DNA from: Litoditis marina
Taxonomy: Eukaryota > Nematoda > Chromadorea > Rhabditida > Rhabditidae
Direction of reading: 5' to 3'
Assembly (NCBI GenBank): GCA_964036275.1
Contig: OZ038439.1
Span: forward strand, 2,255,142-2,319,141
DNA length: 64,000 nucleotides
The notes beneath the pieces are model-generated. The model was not told where the DNA came from and did no database searches. It saw nothing but the letters and a program-made list of their open reading frames with translations. Shown here piece after piece: positions 20,048 through 31,312 of this stretch (position 1 is its first letter; every line of letters starts with the position of its first letter). Position numbers and translations under genes: made by a program.

Positions 20048-21760
20048 CTACAATCGCGCCTGTCTTTCCATCCATTCGTTGATGGAAGATGACACTTTTT
20101 CTTCTTCCTTGTTCTCTTCAGCTCCGGATACCTGAGCATAGAGTTGTATGGGAAGTATACTATACTATAAGTAGATCGAATAATCACGTGAAGTCGGTAT
20201 TCTAATGAGGAATCGTGCACTTTGTACCTGCACGTTTCTGAGTTCTGATGTGTTTAACATGTTTCACGTGACTGTGCAATATGACAAGCAGTGTATGGTC
20301 TTTTTCATTCATACTGATACTCCTACAGGAAGAGTATGCACCTTAAGTTGTAAAAACGTTAATATTACCGACAATGTTATCAATTTCTCATATTCAGTTA
20401 TTATTTCAGATCACAAGAGGTTTTCCAAAACAACTTCGTCAAAGTTGAAGTTTGCATTAGAAGATTAATATAGCTGAGTTGTAGTTTGTACTCGATTTAG
20501 ACATAACTTAGATTTAGACAAGACATAACGATTTAGACAGAACTCGATATAACTCACGAACTACAGGCCACTGTAGCGAGGGACCACACTAGTTGTGGAT
20601 GACTCTTGACAATTGTTGACTAGAGTTGTGAATCGAGCTTAAAATTTCAAGTTCTCGAGTTCGGACAAAAAGTTCGAGTTTTAAACTTGTCGAGATGAGA
20701 CAATTTTCAAACCTACAACTATCGTTGTAGTTTGAACTCGATACCCCCCAACTGGTGAGTTTCCACCAAAAAGAACGCGATCAAACTACAAACAGAGCAA
20801 AATAGAACACCATACATTCAACAAGCCTGCTCTGAGGAGTGTACCCTGTATCTATCTCTTTCACCTGTTTCCGGGCCTTCACGGGCAGTCCAACGGCAGC
20901 CGCGGGCCAATTTGCGGTCATTCTGGCCACATCTGGCCAATTGGCGGGCATTGGCGGGACATAGTTGTAGAAGGGCTGGGTCGGTCTCCAGGCAGCCCCG
21001 TAGGTGGACCAAACGGGGCAGCAGAAGTAGGGACCAATATCGACAGAGTTGGTGGCATAACAGTAGGATTGGGGCGGGCATTGGGGCCATGGGCGCTTGG
21101 GGTCACATTCGATGGGTAGGGATGGGCCACCTGGGCACTGACCTGGAAGAGATTGGGTTCATATGAGAGTTTTCCATTTCTGAGTTTTAGTTCGAACTCA
21201 ATACACCCTATTATCTTTTCAAGTGAACATTTATCATACAAAACGTTATTTATAAGTAAACTAAAACAGTTTTGAAACAGTTATAGGAATGTGCTCAGTA
21301 AAGGATGTACTCAAAAATCGTTTTGACCCTGATTCAAGAAGATTTTTGGGTTTTCTCTCAGAGCGTCATCATGAGTTGAACCCCTCTGAGAAAATAAAAA
21401 CAGGACGTCCTGAAAACAGGGAGAAACAACCCAAAATTCGTCTTGAATCAGGGTCGAAACGATTTTTGAGTACATATTTTACTGAGCACATTCATATAAC
21501 TATAACATCCAAAACGTCCTAGTGACACAATATGTTTTGTTCAAATAAATAACTTATAAAATGAAACAAAATAGAAACAGTTACCACTTACCGACAGGTG
21601 CGACTACCGCTGGCTGCATAACGGGCACCACGGGGGCCACAGGCGCCGCTGCCACTATGGGGGCTACATACTGGCGACGTTTCTCACTTTTCACCTCTTC
21701 TGCGGAACAATATACGAGGGAAATACAGGCGAGGCCGGAGAGAAGTTGCAAGGAGACCAT
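20048..21760 (-). CDS. Lustrin-type Cys-rich secreted protein, left copy, 176 aa
   Basis: Minus-strand exons are 21760-21592, 21142-20865 and 20131-20048 (531 nt). Exon 1 codes a signal peptide (MVSLQLLSGLACISLVYCSA) and an Ala/Pro/Val-rich stretch (APIVAAAPVAPVVPVM). Exon 2 codes one lustrin-like Cys repeat (QCPGG, IECDP, QCPPQSYCYATNS, YFCCP) and a Trp/Asn/Pro-rich segment (PANWPDVARMTANWP). Exon 3 ends SSSINEWMERQARL. It is probably an extracellular-matrix or cuticle-associated protein; this is inferred from the domain. The paralogue at 51069-52454 has identical exon lengths. The 5' end is rearranged here (see 21890-21943). Confidence 0.78.
20157..20296. repeat. Fold-back MITE, CACGTG family
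   Basis: Same ends as 1655-1788. The matching copy at 51177-51308 is at the same position in the paralogous intron, so insertion predates the duplication. Confidence 0.6.
21280..21545. repeat. Imperfect palindromic element, GAATCAGGGTC family
   Basis: Outer arms share GTGCTCAGTAAA...GTACTCAAAAATCG and inner arms CTCTGAG. The matching site in the right lustrin copy (52085-52225) keeps the outer arms but lacks the inner part. Intron 1 of the left lustrin gene. Confidence 0.6.
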
Positions 21761-21889
21761 TGAATTTGAAGAAAAACTAGAACGGTGAATTTGTGTTACA
21801 TAAAATAGTGTGCTTTTATTGTGAACAATCTCATATATCTGTAATGAGGAAGAAGAGAAGTCGTTAGTCAGCAAGACGCGCGCCGGAGA

Positions 21890-21943
21890 TCAAAATACGA
21901 GGGAAATACAGGCAAGGCCGGAGAGAAGTTGAACGAAGACCAT
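21890..21943 (-). pseudogene. Duplicated, truncated start of the left lustrin gene
   Basis: Codes MVFVQLLSGLACISLVF then TGA. It sits just below the TATA box and repeats the first part of exon 1 found again at 21760. In the right copy the single exon 1 follows the TATA box directly. About 180 bp have been duplicated or inserted. A GTATTT donor within it and a CTCATTACAG acceptor at about 21840 could splice in frame into the second start. Confidence 0.65.
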
Positions 21944-21970
21944 TTTTGTGTCAGGAAAGAGGCGCCGCCG

Positions 21971-21978
21971 CTTTTATA
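21971..21978 (-). promoter_or_regulatory. TATA box (TATAAAAG) of left lustrin gene
   Basis: Same TATAAAAG-CGGCGGCGCC context as in the right copy at 52482-52489, about 30 bases above the truncated first start. Confidence 0.6.
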
Positions 21979-22054
21979 GTGTGGGAAGCGCCAACAATGG
22001 CTTCTTTTGCGGCCGCGCCGACCGGTCAGGTCAGCGCCTCATTGCCAGGCGGCG

Positions 22055-22293
22055 TATAGTTCTGGTCATTCCCACTGAGACTTGGCGGCGTGCCAATGAA
22101 TATTCCAGGCTATTTTAACCACGTTGTAGTTTTTTTTTAAACTGCAAACAAATCTCTGTTAGTGGTTGTTCTGTTCCATAACAACACGTAAACAGAAAAT
22201 GTCTTCAGAAGATGCATGTCTTCTCTATGAAATAGGCATCCAACAATCTTGGCACGATGCCAATGGGTCTCAGTGGAAATTAAACGAACTATA
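22055..22293. mobile_element. MITE with TATAGTTC ends
   Basis: Left end TATAGTTCtgGTCATTCCCACTGAGACTTGGC and the right end are imperfect inverted repeats with CACTGAGAC and CGTGCCAA in each arm. The orthologous copy is at 52566-52802, so insertion predates the segmental duplication. Confidence 0.6.
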
Positions 22294-22304
22294 GCAACAC
22301 CTCT

Positions 22305-22475
22305 AATCTCATGAGAAGCTCATATCAGTTCTCATGAGATGCCTCATGAGCTATTCGTGAACTTTAATGTTCTATTTGTAGAATGTTCTAGCATAGCAAT
22401 CAATAGAATATCTTGAGCTCATGCTAGTAGCTCATGAGGTATATCATAAGATTTTGAGAGGTTCGCTACGCCGCC
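22305..22475. repeat. Fold-back MITE, CTCATGAG family
   Basis: CTCATGAG palindrome ending GGTTCGCTACGCCGCC; matched at 52808-52988 in the right unit. Confidence 0.6.
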
Positions 22476-22699
22476 AGAAAACGTGAAATTGTGCGGTTTT
22501 CGTGCACCAAACTACAACTGAAGTTATCACAAGTAAAAGGGGACTCTCAAAGAATTCCAAAACAAATGAGGCCGCCAATTGGTAACCAACTCGTTGAGAG
22601 AGAGTGCAGGTCAGAGAAAGGCACACTGGGATAACCTGTCTGGGCCCTCACTGACCTACATGCTCTCTAGCATGAGATTGTAGGCAGGTATCAACAAGC

Positions 22700-25600
22700 T
22701 GAGGTGAACACGACAAGTTCGGGGCGGGAAGGAACAAACACATATGGAAATAGGTCAGGAACGGGCGGAATGGGGTACGCCAATTCAGGCGGAATGGGGT
22801 ACGCAAATAGGAAAATGGGTTAGGGACGGGCAAATTGGGGTACGGTATGGTACGGAACACAGGTTTGAGGGCAGGGTACCAACAAAACGGGGTCAAACAT
22901 GACAGATTTGGGGCGGACTGCGATACGCAAATAGTAGGGTTGTTAGAATTGGAATTGGAATTGGAATTGGAATTGATGGAATTGAGATAATCATCCAAAA
23001 GAATTGCAATTCCAATTCTTTTTGTCTGTCGAAAAGAATTGGAATTGCAATTCCAATTCTTTTGTGTGTCGAAAATAGTTGGAATTGCAATTCCAATTCT
23101 TTTGTATGTCAAACAATTTCTGGAATTGCAATTCCAATTCTTTCGGATATCAGAACAACTGGAATTGGAATTGGAATTGACTTGATTTTCTCCCAGAATT
23201 TATTCAGAATTTATTTACGATTCCATGCTGATTTTCCTCGTTCATTACTAAATTACCATTGTTCCTTAGTCTCTTGTTCAATGGAACCAAAGTGAACATT
23301 GTTTATCTTCGTTTTTTGAAGAAAAAAAAACTGACATGAAGTTGGGAACACAGTCAATTCTAATCAATTCTAATCAATTCCAATCAATTCCCATCAATTC
23401 CGATGGAATTGGAATTGGAAATCTTAGATTTCCAGGAATTGATCAGAATTGGAATTGGAATTGAGTAGTTTTTGAAAATCTGAAAGAATTGGAATTGGAA
23501 TTGAGTGGTTTTGAGAATTGCAAAAGAATTGGAATTGGAATTGATTGGTTTTCGAGAATGGAAAAAGAATTGGGATTGGAATTGAGTGGTTTTTGAGAAA
23601 CGAAAAAGAATTGGAATTGGAATTGACTTGGTTTTTGGAATTGATTAACAACCCTAGCAAATAGGAAAATGGGTTAGGGACGGGCAAATTGGGGTACGGT
23701 ATGGTACGGAACACAGGTTTGAGGGCAGGGTACCAACAAAATGGGGTCGAACATGACAAATTTGGGGCGGAGTGCGATACGCAAATAGGGAAATGGGTTA
23801 GGGACGGGAAATTTGGGTACGGTATGGTAAGGAACACAGGTTGGGGGCAGGGTACCAACAAAATGGGGTCAAACACGACAAATTTAGGGCGGAAAGCGAT
23901 ACGCAAATAGGGAGATGGATCAGGGACGGGCAATTGGGGTACGGTGTGGTACGAAACACGGGTTGGAGGCAGGGTACCAACAATCTGGGGTCAAACACGA
24001 CAAATTTGAGGCGGAAAGCGATACGCAAATAGGGAAATGGGTTAGGGACGGGAAATTTGGGTACGGTATGGTACGGAACACAGGTTTGAGGGCAGGGTAC
24101 CAACAAAACGGGGTCAAACATGACAGATTTGGGGCGGACTGCGATACGCAAATAGGAAAATGGGTTAGGGACGGGAAATTTGGGTACGGTATGGTACGGA
24201 ACACAGGTTTGAGGGCAGGGTACCAACAAAATGGGGTCAAACACGACAAATTTGGGGCGGAAAGCGATACGCAAATAGGGAGATGGATCAGGGACGGGCA
24301 ATTGGGGTACGGTGTGGTACGAAACACGGGTTGGAGGCAGGGTACCAACAATCTGGGGTCAAACACGACAAATTTGAGGCAGAATGGCATGCGCAAATAA
24401 AGAAAAGGGTCAGGGACGGGCAAACGGGTTTGGTATGGTACGGAATACGGGATTGGGGTGGGATACCAAAAATCTGGGGTCAAACAGGATAAATTTGGGG
24501 CGGAATGGGATACGCAAATAAGGAAATGGGGTACGGTATGGTACGAAACACGGGTTGGGGGCAGGGTACCAACAATCTGGGGTCAAACACGACAAATTTG
24601 GGGCAGAATGGCATGCGCGAAAAAGCAAATGGGTCAGGGACGGGCAAATGGGTTTGGTATGGTACGGAACACTGGTTTGGGGGCAGGGTACCAACAATCT
24701 TGGGTCAAACAAGATAAATGTGGGGCGGAATGGCATGCGCAAATAAGAAAATGGGGTACGGTATGGTACGAAACACGGGTTGGAGGCAGGGTACCAACAA
24801 TCTGGGGTCAAACACGACAAATTTGAGGCAGAATGGCATGCGCAAATAAGGAAAAGGGTCAGGGACGGGCAAACGGGTTTGGTATGGTACGGAATACGGG
24901 ATTGGGGGTGGGATACCAAAAATCTGGGGTCAAACAGGATAAATTTGGGGCGGAATGGGATACGCAAATAAGGAAATGGGGTACGGTATGGTACGAAACA
25001 CGGGTTGGGGGCAGGGTACCAACAATCTGGGGTCAAACACGACAAATTATGGCAGAATGGCATGCGCGAAAAAGCAAATGGGTCAGGGACGGGCAAATGG
25101 GTTTGGTATGGTACGGAACACTGGTTTGGGGGCAGGGTACCAACAATCTTGGGTCAAACAAGATAAATGTGGGGCGGAATGGCATGCGCAAATAAGAAAA
25201 TGGGGTACGGTATGGTACGAAACACGGGTTGGAGGCAGGGTACCAACAATCTGGGGTCAAACAAGATAAATGTGGGGCGGAATGGCATGCGCAAATAAGA
25301 AAATGGGGTACGGTATGGTACGAAACACGGGTTGGGGGCAGGGTACCAACAATCTGGGGTCAAACACGACAAATTTGGGGCAGAATGGCATGCGCAAAAA
25401 AGCAAATGGGTCAGGGACGGGCAAATGGGTTTGGTATGGTACGAAACACGGATTCGAGCGTAGGGTACCAACAATCTTGGGTCAAACACGATAAATTTGG
25501 GGCGGAATGGGATACGCAAATAAGGAAATGGGGTACGGTATGGTACGAAACACGGGTTGGGGGCAGGGTACCAACAATCTGGGGTCAAACACGACAAATT

Positions 25601-26520
25601 TGGGGCAGAATGGCATGCGCGAAAAAGCAAATGGGTCAGGGACGGGCAAATGGGTTTGGTATGGTACGAAACACGGATTCGAGCGTAGGGTAACAACAAT
25701 CTTGGGTCAAACAAGATAAATGTGGGGCGGAATGGAATACGCAAATAAGGAAATGGGGTACGGTATGGTACGAAACACGGGTTGGGGTCAGGGTACCAAC
25801 AATCTGGGGTCAAACACGACAAATTTGGGGCAGAATGGCATGCGCGAAAAAGCAAATGGGTCAGGGACGGGCAAATGGGTTTGGTATGGTACGAAACACG
25901 GATTCGAGCGTAGGGTACCAACAATCTTGGGTCAAACACGATAAATTTGGGGCGGAATGGGATACGCAAATAAGGAAATGGGGTACGGTATGGTACGAAA
26001 CACGGGTTGGGGGCAGGGTACAAAATCTGGGGTCAAACACGACAAATTTGGGGCAGAATGGCATGCGCGAAAAAGCAAATGGGTCAGGGACGGGCAAATG
26101 GGTTTGGTATGGTACGAAACACGGATTCGAGCGTAGGGTACCAACAATCTTGGGTCAAACAAGATAAATGTGGGGCGGAATGGAATACGCAAATAAGGAA
26201 ATGGGGTACGGTATGGTACGAAACACGGGTTTGGGGGCAGAGTACCAGCAAATTGGGGTCAAACGAAACAAATTTGTGGCGGGGAGGGATATGCAAATAG
26301 GATAAATAGATAGGGTGCGAGCAAATTTGGTACGGTATGGTACGAAACCCGGATTCGAGCGTAGGGTACCAACAATATTGGGTCAAACAAGATAAATTTG
26401 TAGCGGGGAGGGATACGCCAATAGGATAAATAGGTAGGGTACGGGCAAATTTGGTACGGTATGGTACGAAACACGGGGTTGGGGGTAGGGCCAACAATCT
26501 GGGGTCAACAACGACAAATT
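22700..26520. repeat. Minisatellite array, 75-bp unit, left
   Basis: Tandem 75-bp units carrying GGTATGGTACGAAACACGGG, GGTACCAACAATCTGGGGTC, AAACACGACAAATTTGGGGC and ATGCGCAAATAAGG. Units alternate among variants, so higher-order periods near 225 bp appear. Because 75 is a multiple of three, long frames stay open on both strands without being genes. The array is interrupted by the element at 22935-23656. Confidence 0.9.
22935..23656. mobile_element. hAT-like non-autonomous element, 722 bp, 8-bp target duplication
   Basis: Terminal inverted repeats TAGGGTTGTTA/TAACAACCCTA are flanked by direct repeats GCAAATAG at 22927-22934 and 23657-23664. Neighbouring minisatellite units have a single GCAAATAG there, which is the empty site. 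The interior is made of GGAATT/AATTCC repeats, with no transposase. TAGGG ends with an 8-bp duplication fit the hAT superfamily. Confidence 0.8.
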
Positions 26521-26720
26521 TGGAACAAGGCGGGGATAGAAAGCAGAAAAGGAAGAGCACACACACAATAAAACTATCAGTATCCATTCAGATAAAATGT
26601 TTCTTCTTCTTCGAATCCCGTGAAATGTCCAACGATCATCAATAGAACTCAAGCAACTGCAAATAGCAACGTATATTAAATTCCCTCAGTACATTTTGAT
26701 TGAGACGTAAACTTGTCGTA

Positions 26721-26880
26721 ATGAAATTGCGTGAAGACCAACGTGTTGTAAAGTGAATGGACATTAATTAAAACATCGTTGGAAAAAGTGTTATTAATGC
26801 TCTGCACATCGAGTAATCAACTGGAACGGTCAGTTAACTTATTCTCCCAAATCGAAGCTGTCTTTTTCTTGAGCTGCAAT
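26721..26880 (+). pseudogene. Broken counterpart of the small open frame at 57387
   Basis: Starts MKLREDQRVVK then hits TGA at 26754; one extra base follows a few codons later. The right-hand copy is open to its own stop. Either this copy decayed or the right-hand frame is open by chance. Confidence 0.35.
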
Positions 26881-28049
26881 GAGTAAATTAACGGAAAGAA
26901 CACCTTCGAGAATATTGGCATTTACTAAAAACACTCGTGCGAAGAATACCGCTCGATCTCTCCAAAAAAACTATACGATGTATGTTGCTCTCGTGTTGTG
27001 TTTTTTTTGTCGCTTTCAAGTTGAAAATGAATTATGGCGTGCCTCGCATCAAATTACAACACAAATTTGGTCACTCTCTAAAAAAAACACTTCAATTGGA
27101 TTGAAAACACTCACCTCAGCTGTTCTCGTTAGTTTTGCGTTTCTTCCGATCACAAGACCAACTTTTGCCATCAGAGCGAACCAACTGAAACACAGGACCA
27201 TGATTACAGGAAGATAAAAATATTTTCAACCTGGTTTAGATGTCATAAAGTCATTGAAATGAGGTTACTGAAACAAGTTGAAAAGAAAAAAAAAGTTGCA
27301 AAATGTTATTTAATGCTCCTGAAGGTTAAGCCGCTGGTAGCTGCGTGGAAGCGTTCAATGAATCACCGAAAAAAAAGCAAATCCACTCACCCTAACAAAG
27401 TTTTTCCGCTCTTCTGTTGAAGTTTTCCTCCATTCCAACTACCCAAAATAATAAGGCAAACTGAAATGCAGTATGGTTCTTTCAATAACACATATAACAT
27501 TATCAGTGGCGCACAACATTATGACTGTGGTTGCTGTCGAGAAAATTATCCTGACACACGGTGGTCTAACTTTTGCTGTGCAAAACCTGTATGGCTTCGA
27601 ACACCGACTAGTTTTTGGGTATAGTTCACAAGCAAAACAAAGCAGACAATGAAAACTCTTCTCCGCCTAAAAAACATAAATCGTGATTTTGTCCACAAAC
27701 TAGCAAATATTATAGTAGTGATCGAATGGCCAAACCTTTGTTGTAGTTTGCTCTCGACAAGCGACCTTATTCACGGAGTTTGATCAAATGAAAGCTAGAC
27801 ACACATCAGGGTTGAGCAAACTTCACCGTAGAGCATTGCCTTGGAGGAAGTGAACTCTATACGCATAGCGATTCCAAATTTTGATAAAGCGTACACATTT
27901 AAATTAGGGGGTTCAATCAGATTGGTTTCAAAAAGCTATTATTAGTTGCAAAAAATGATTCGAAAAGTGTGTACCTGTGTTATAGTCGTGATCGGAAGTG
28001 AAGATTCCGTGTTTCATCTTCTACGCAACCACTTGTCATACACATTCCT

Positions 28050-28113
28050 TGGGTGGGATTTGAACCAGAACTGAGCACGCGGCGGGAGCACGTTTACCGC
28101 TGCGCCACACCTT
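28050..28113 (-). repeat. tRNA-like element
   Basis: Minus strand carries an A-box-like TGGCGCAGCGG and a B box GGTTCAAATCC (28056-28066). Acceptor arms do not pair, so it is a tRNA-derived repeat rather than a functional gene. Copied at 58714-58777. Confidence 0.45.
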
Positions 28114-29774
28114 CACTTCGCTCTGAGAACTCCATCTAGTTGACATTATCTCTGGGAGTTGGGACGCTGAAAAACTATACATTGTAACTATACAACTATA
28201 CATATTGCAGATAGAGTGTTGTAAGGAAAGGAAACTCAAGTATACACGATAAATAGTGGGGTAAACTCCTTTGTGAAGCACTTTTTTTGACTGCACTTTT
28301 GCTTTTTTTGACTGCACTTTTTTTGTGGAACAAACCACAGCTTTCGGAGTTAGACCGAAACGCATCACTACAAAATTACAAACACATACGGAAACAAAAT
28401 GACGGTGTTAGCAGTTAGCCAGGTAATCGTTAAAGTGGCTCAAATGTTTTCATCAAAAGTGAAGCGGTGCTAGGCTTATCTTCAATCCCGAAATGTTATA
28501 ATTTCATTTTTAAACTTCAGCAAGCTTCATCAATAGAAATACAGATCTCCCTCTCCATTACAAATCATCAATTGCAAAAAATCACGCATTGCTCAAAACA
28601 TAACTTAGTTGAAAATATCAAAAGAAACTACCTTTCAAAACCGGACTTTTCAGAAATGAACACGTAGAAGACTTCATTTCAACGTCTTAATTCTTCAGTA
28701 CTATCCAGTATCTAAAATAAAAACCATTCAAATATAACATTTTTCGAAATGCATATAGTTCAACCAGAAGTTTCTTCTCTTGCGAACTTTGACAATCTAG
28801 ACCAAAACGGAAGTTCTCACAAATATTGACTTTCATCAGAAAACAACTTGAAGAGTCATTTATGATTAACCAACTATGTGGTACACTAGAAACTCAAACG
28901 AATTAAAATATTGCCACCCTGCATGAAAAAAAACAAGCAGATGGCAATTTACCTACTGTGTTTGTAGTTTGACCTTTGCAAGGCAAGACATCAAACTACA
29001 ACCCAAGCTCAATAGCATAGTATACTCCCCGCAACTCAACTTTTGCACAATTCCCACAAATGAGAATCCAATTCGATTCAGATTGCCGATATGGTTTGAG
29101 ACAAGGGTAGAGGACAGGGCCTATTAACCAATAATCCGACCAAAGGTATGGAACGGGTGGTGTCTTATCCCGAGTCCCACCCCGTAAAATGGGACAATGT
29201 CCCACAGAACAGGGCCCATACCCCAGAGCAGTACGGTCTTCGGGCGAGGGTTCCCCTACCGTCGCAAACTCTGGTGCAATCTGTCACAGTTCGGACTCTC
29301 AGTGTGGTACAGTGGGTAGTTGAGAGAATTCTGTTCAAAAGTTCAGAGACTAGTGTCAATCAGCGAGAAACTCTGAAAAAAGGTGATTTACTATAGTAAA
29401 ACATATCGTGATATGAAGTTTACAGTAAACCCTACATTTTATAGTTGATTTGCTAATAAAGAAAGAACTGAAGTATCATCAAACTAAGTTGTTCTACGAT
29501 TATTGAGTAATAAAGTCATTAAAACATCAAAAACTTCCTCAGACTTCGTAGTTCGAGACTTGAACGTTGGTTAATGACAATTGTAATACACCGTGCATAA
29601 TCATTACATTATGTACTCGGTTATACTTACTGAACTAATCGGAAAAATACAAAATATGAGGAAAAACAACCTATAAAAACATTCGAAAACCAAAACCAAC
29701 CTCCCTGCAGCCGACTAGACGAACGTTTTCTCTGCGAATGAAGTTTTCTGCCAGCATTGACTCGCGTGAAACGG

Positions 29775-29945
29775 GTAAAACCTCATGGGAAACTGATATC
29801 ATTTCCTCGTAAGGATCTCATGACCACCTCGTGAGCTACTCGTGAACTTCTAAAGTTGTAGCATATAAATTAATAGAACCTCAAGAACATGAGGTATTGC
29901 TCATGAGGTTTTTCGATTTCTGAGAGATTGCTACCGTGCGTGTTT
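29775..29945. repeat. Fold-back MITE, CTCATGAG family
   Basis: CTCATGA-rich arms ending GAGAGATTGCTACCGTGCG. Copied at 60440-60603. Confidence 0.55.
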
Positions 29946-30284
29946 TTCTCCCTATCGTGTTTTATCTTGGTTATCAATGATGCGAAGTTCGTTGTGTGAA
30001 ATAAACCAAAATTTCCTCTCTTCTGAAAAATTGTCAAACAAGACAGAAAGAGCAGTTAGTTTCACATTGAACCAGAATCTTGAGGAATTTGATCTTTCAA
30101 TTACGACACGTCTAGTACATTACAAACGTTAACACTGTTGCAAGCTAACGAACATTCACCTCATGACATCAATCTCTGATTTCCTAGCGGTTTGGTACTG
30201 TTTTTACCATACATCTTTTACATGTTTTTTACCATACATGTTTAACATGTTTAACATGTTTTTTTACCTCACCTGAAATTTCAG

Positions 30285-30877
30285 AACTTATCTCCAAACA
30301 GGCCGAAAGTTTGAAACTACAAGAGGAGATGAGGAAACATTTCGAAAACGCATTGGCTGATAAAACAACTTCGTCAGTTGAAAAGGTCGATGACATGCAG
30401 GTTAGCCATTCTATAGTCTGTTTCACGCTTTTATAACCGTCTACAGTGATATGCTCAAACTCCCAAGCCAACGTTTGGTTACGGTATTGTTATCCCTACC
30501 TTACTACCAACTCTAAGTTGGAAATCAATATAATCGAATTATTCATTAGAAAATGCCTCCTGAATATTCGACGGCTTTTTTCTGCCTAGTTCCTGTTTAT
30601 CAGCAAAAGTGTACAATACAAGACTCTGTGAGAGTGGGCCTGAGTATCTAGTTATCCATTGTCCGATTGTCTACTTTTGCCGTCGGTTAACCTTTTTTAT
30701 TTTTTTACTTAGCGATGTGTTGCTAATAGAAGTGAAACCACACGAACTCAGCACTGGGAATGAACCCCATAATATACTCTACATTTTTCTTGCATTTTTC
30801 AGGGCTCCGAAGTCTGCGAGCAGTGCAAAGAAAAAACTTCGGAAGAAGAACTTCCATTTTGGTTATTTTTAATGTGA
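30285..30877 (+). pseudogene. RING-family exons 3-4 remnant, left
   Basis: Exon 3 (30285-30400, LISKQAESLKLQEEMRKHFE) and the truncated exon 4 (30803-30877, GSEVCEQCKEKTSEEELPFW, TGA) are intact with splice sites, but no RING exons 1-2 lie upstream within this unit. The 170 bp before exon 3 match the end of intron 2 in intact copies. It looks like the tail of a gene like copy B left behind by duplication. Confidence 0.65.
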
Positions 30878-31202
30878 TTTGTAGTATTCATACCATTGCT
30901 GAGACACAAGTGATAGATTTTGTTGTGAAGAAGCTGTTCTGTACAAATTACAATGTGGAAAGAAAGGAAATTCGAGGGTTATTTGGAGCTTTGAAAACAT
31001 CACAACTTGGTTGTTTCATATACAATACTTGACTCGGTTTTTAGAATAGAATAGAATAATATTCATTCGCGATTTAACACGTTACTTTCCACATAGTATT
31101 TGGCACTCCAAATGGATGAACTGAGCGAAAAATTATAAAGAAATAGTTTTATTGTCTTCATTTTTTTACTTGACACTCAACGAATCAATTCCCCTGAGAT
31201 AA

Positions 31203-31216
31203 CACATTTTCTTATC
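31203..31216 (+). promoter_or_regulatory. CACATTTTCTTATC promoter element
   Basis: Lies about 100 bases upstream of the ATG at 31313, preceded by GAGATAA, so two inverted GATA-type cores are spaced about 10 bp apart. Same at 61866-61879. Confidence 0.5.
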
Positions 31217-31312
31217 AAAAATGTTCCACAAGACACCTGCTATCTTCCCCAAATTGCTGCGTTAACTCGCTAAACCATTCAAGTCCGATATTTCGGAATA
31301 TTCTCGTTCATA

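Noticed and set aside
22648..26652. Many 60-290 residue frames on both strands of the left minisatellite
   Set aside because: The 75-bp period is a multiple of three, so any frame without a stop in one unit stays open; frames on both strands are equally open.
27115..27201. Possible first exon on the minus strand (MVLCFSWFALMAKVGLVIG, GTGAGT donor), copied near 57779-57865
   Set aside because: I could not find a following exon in phase, and an internal TTTCAG makes other readings equally likely.
29148..29396. 82-residue frame, identical in both duplication blocks
   Set aside because: Opposing frames on the minus strand are equally open, and no domain, signal peptide or splice context supports either; identity reflects recent duplication only.
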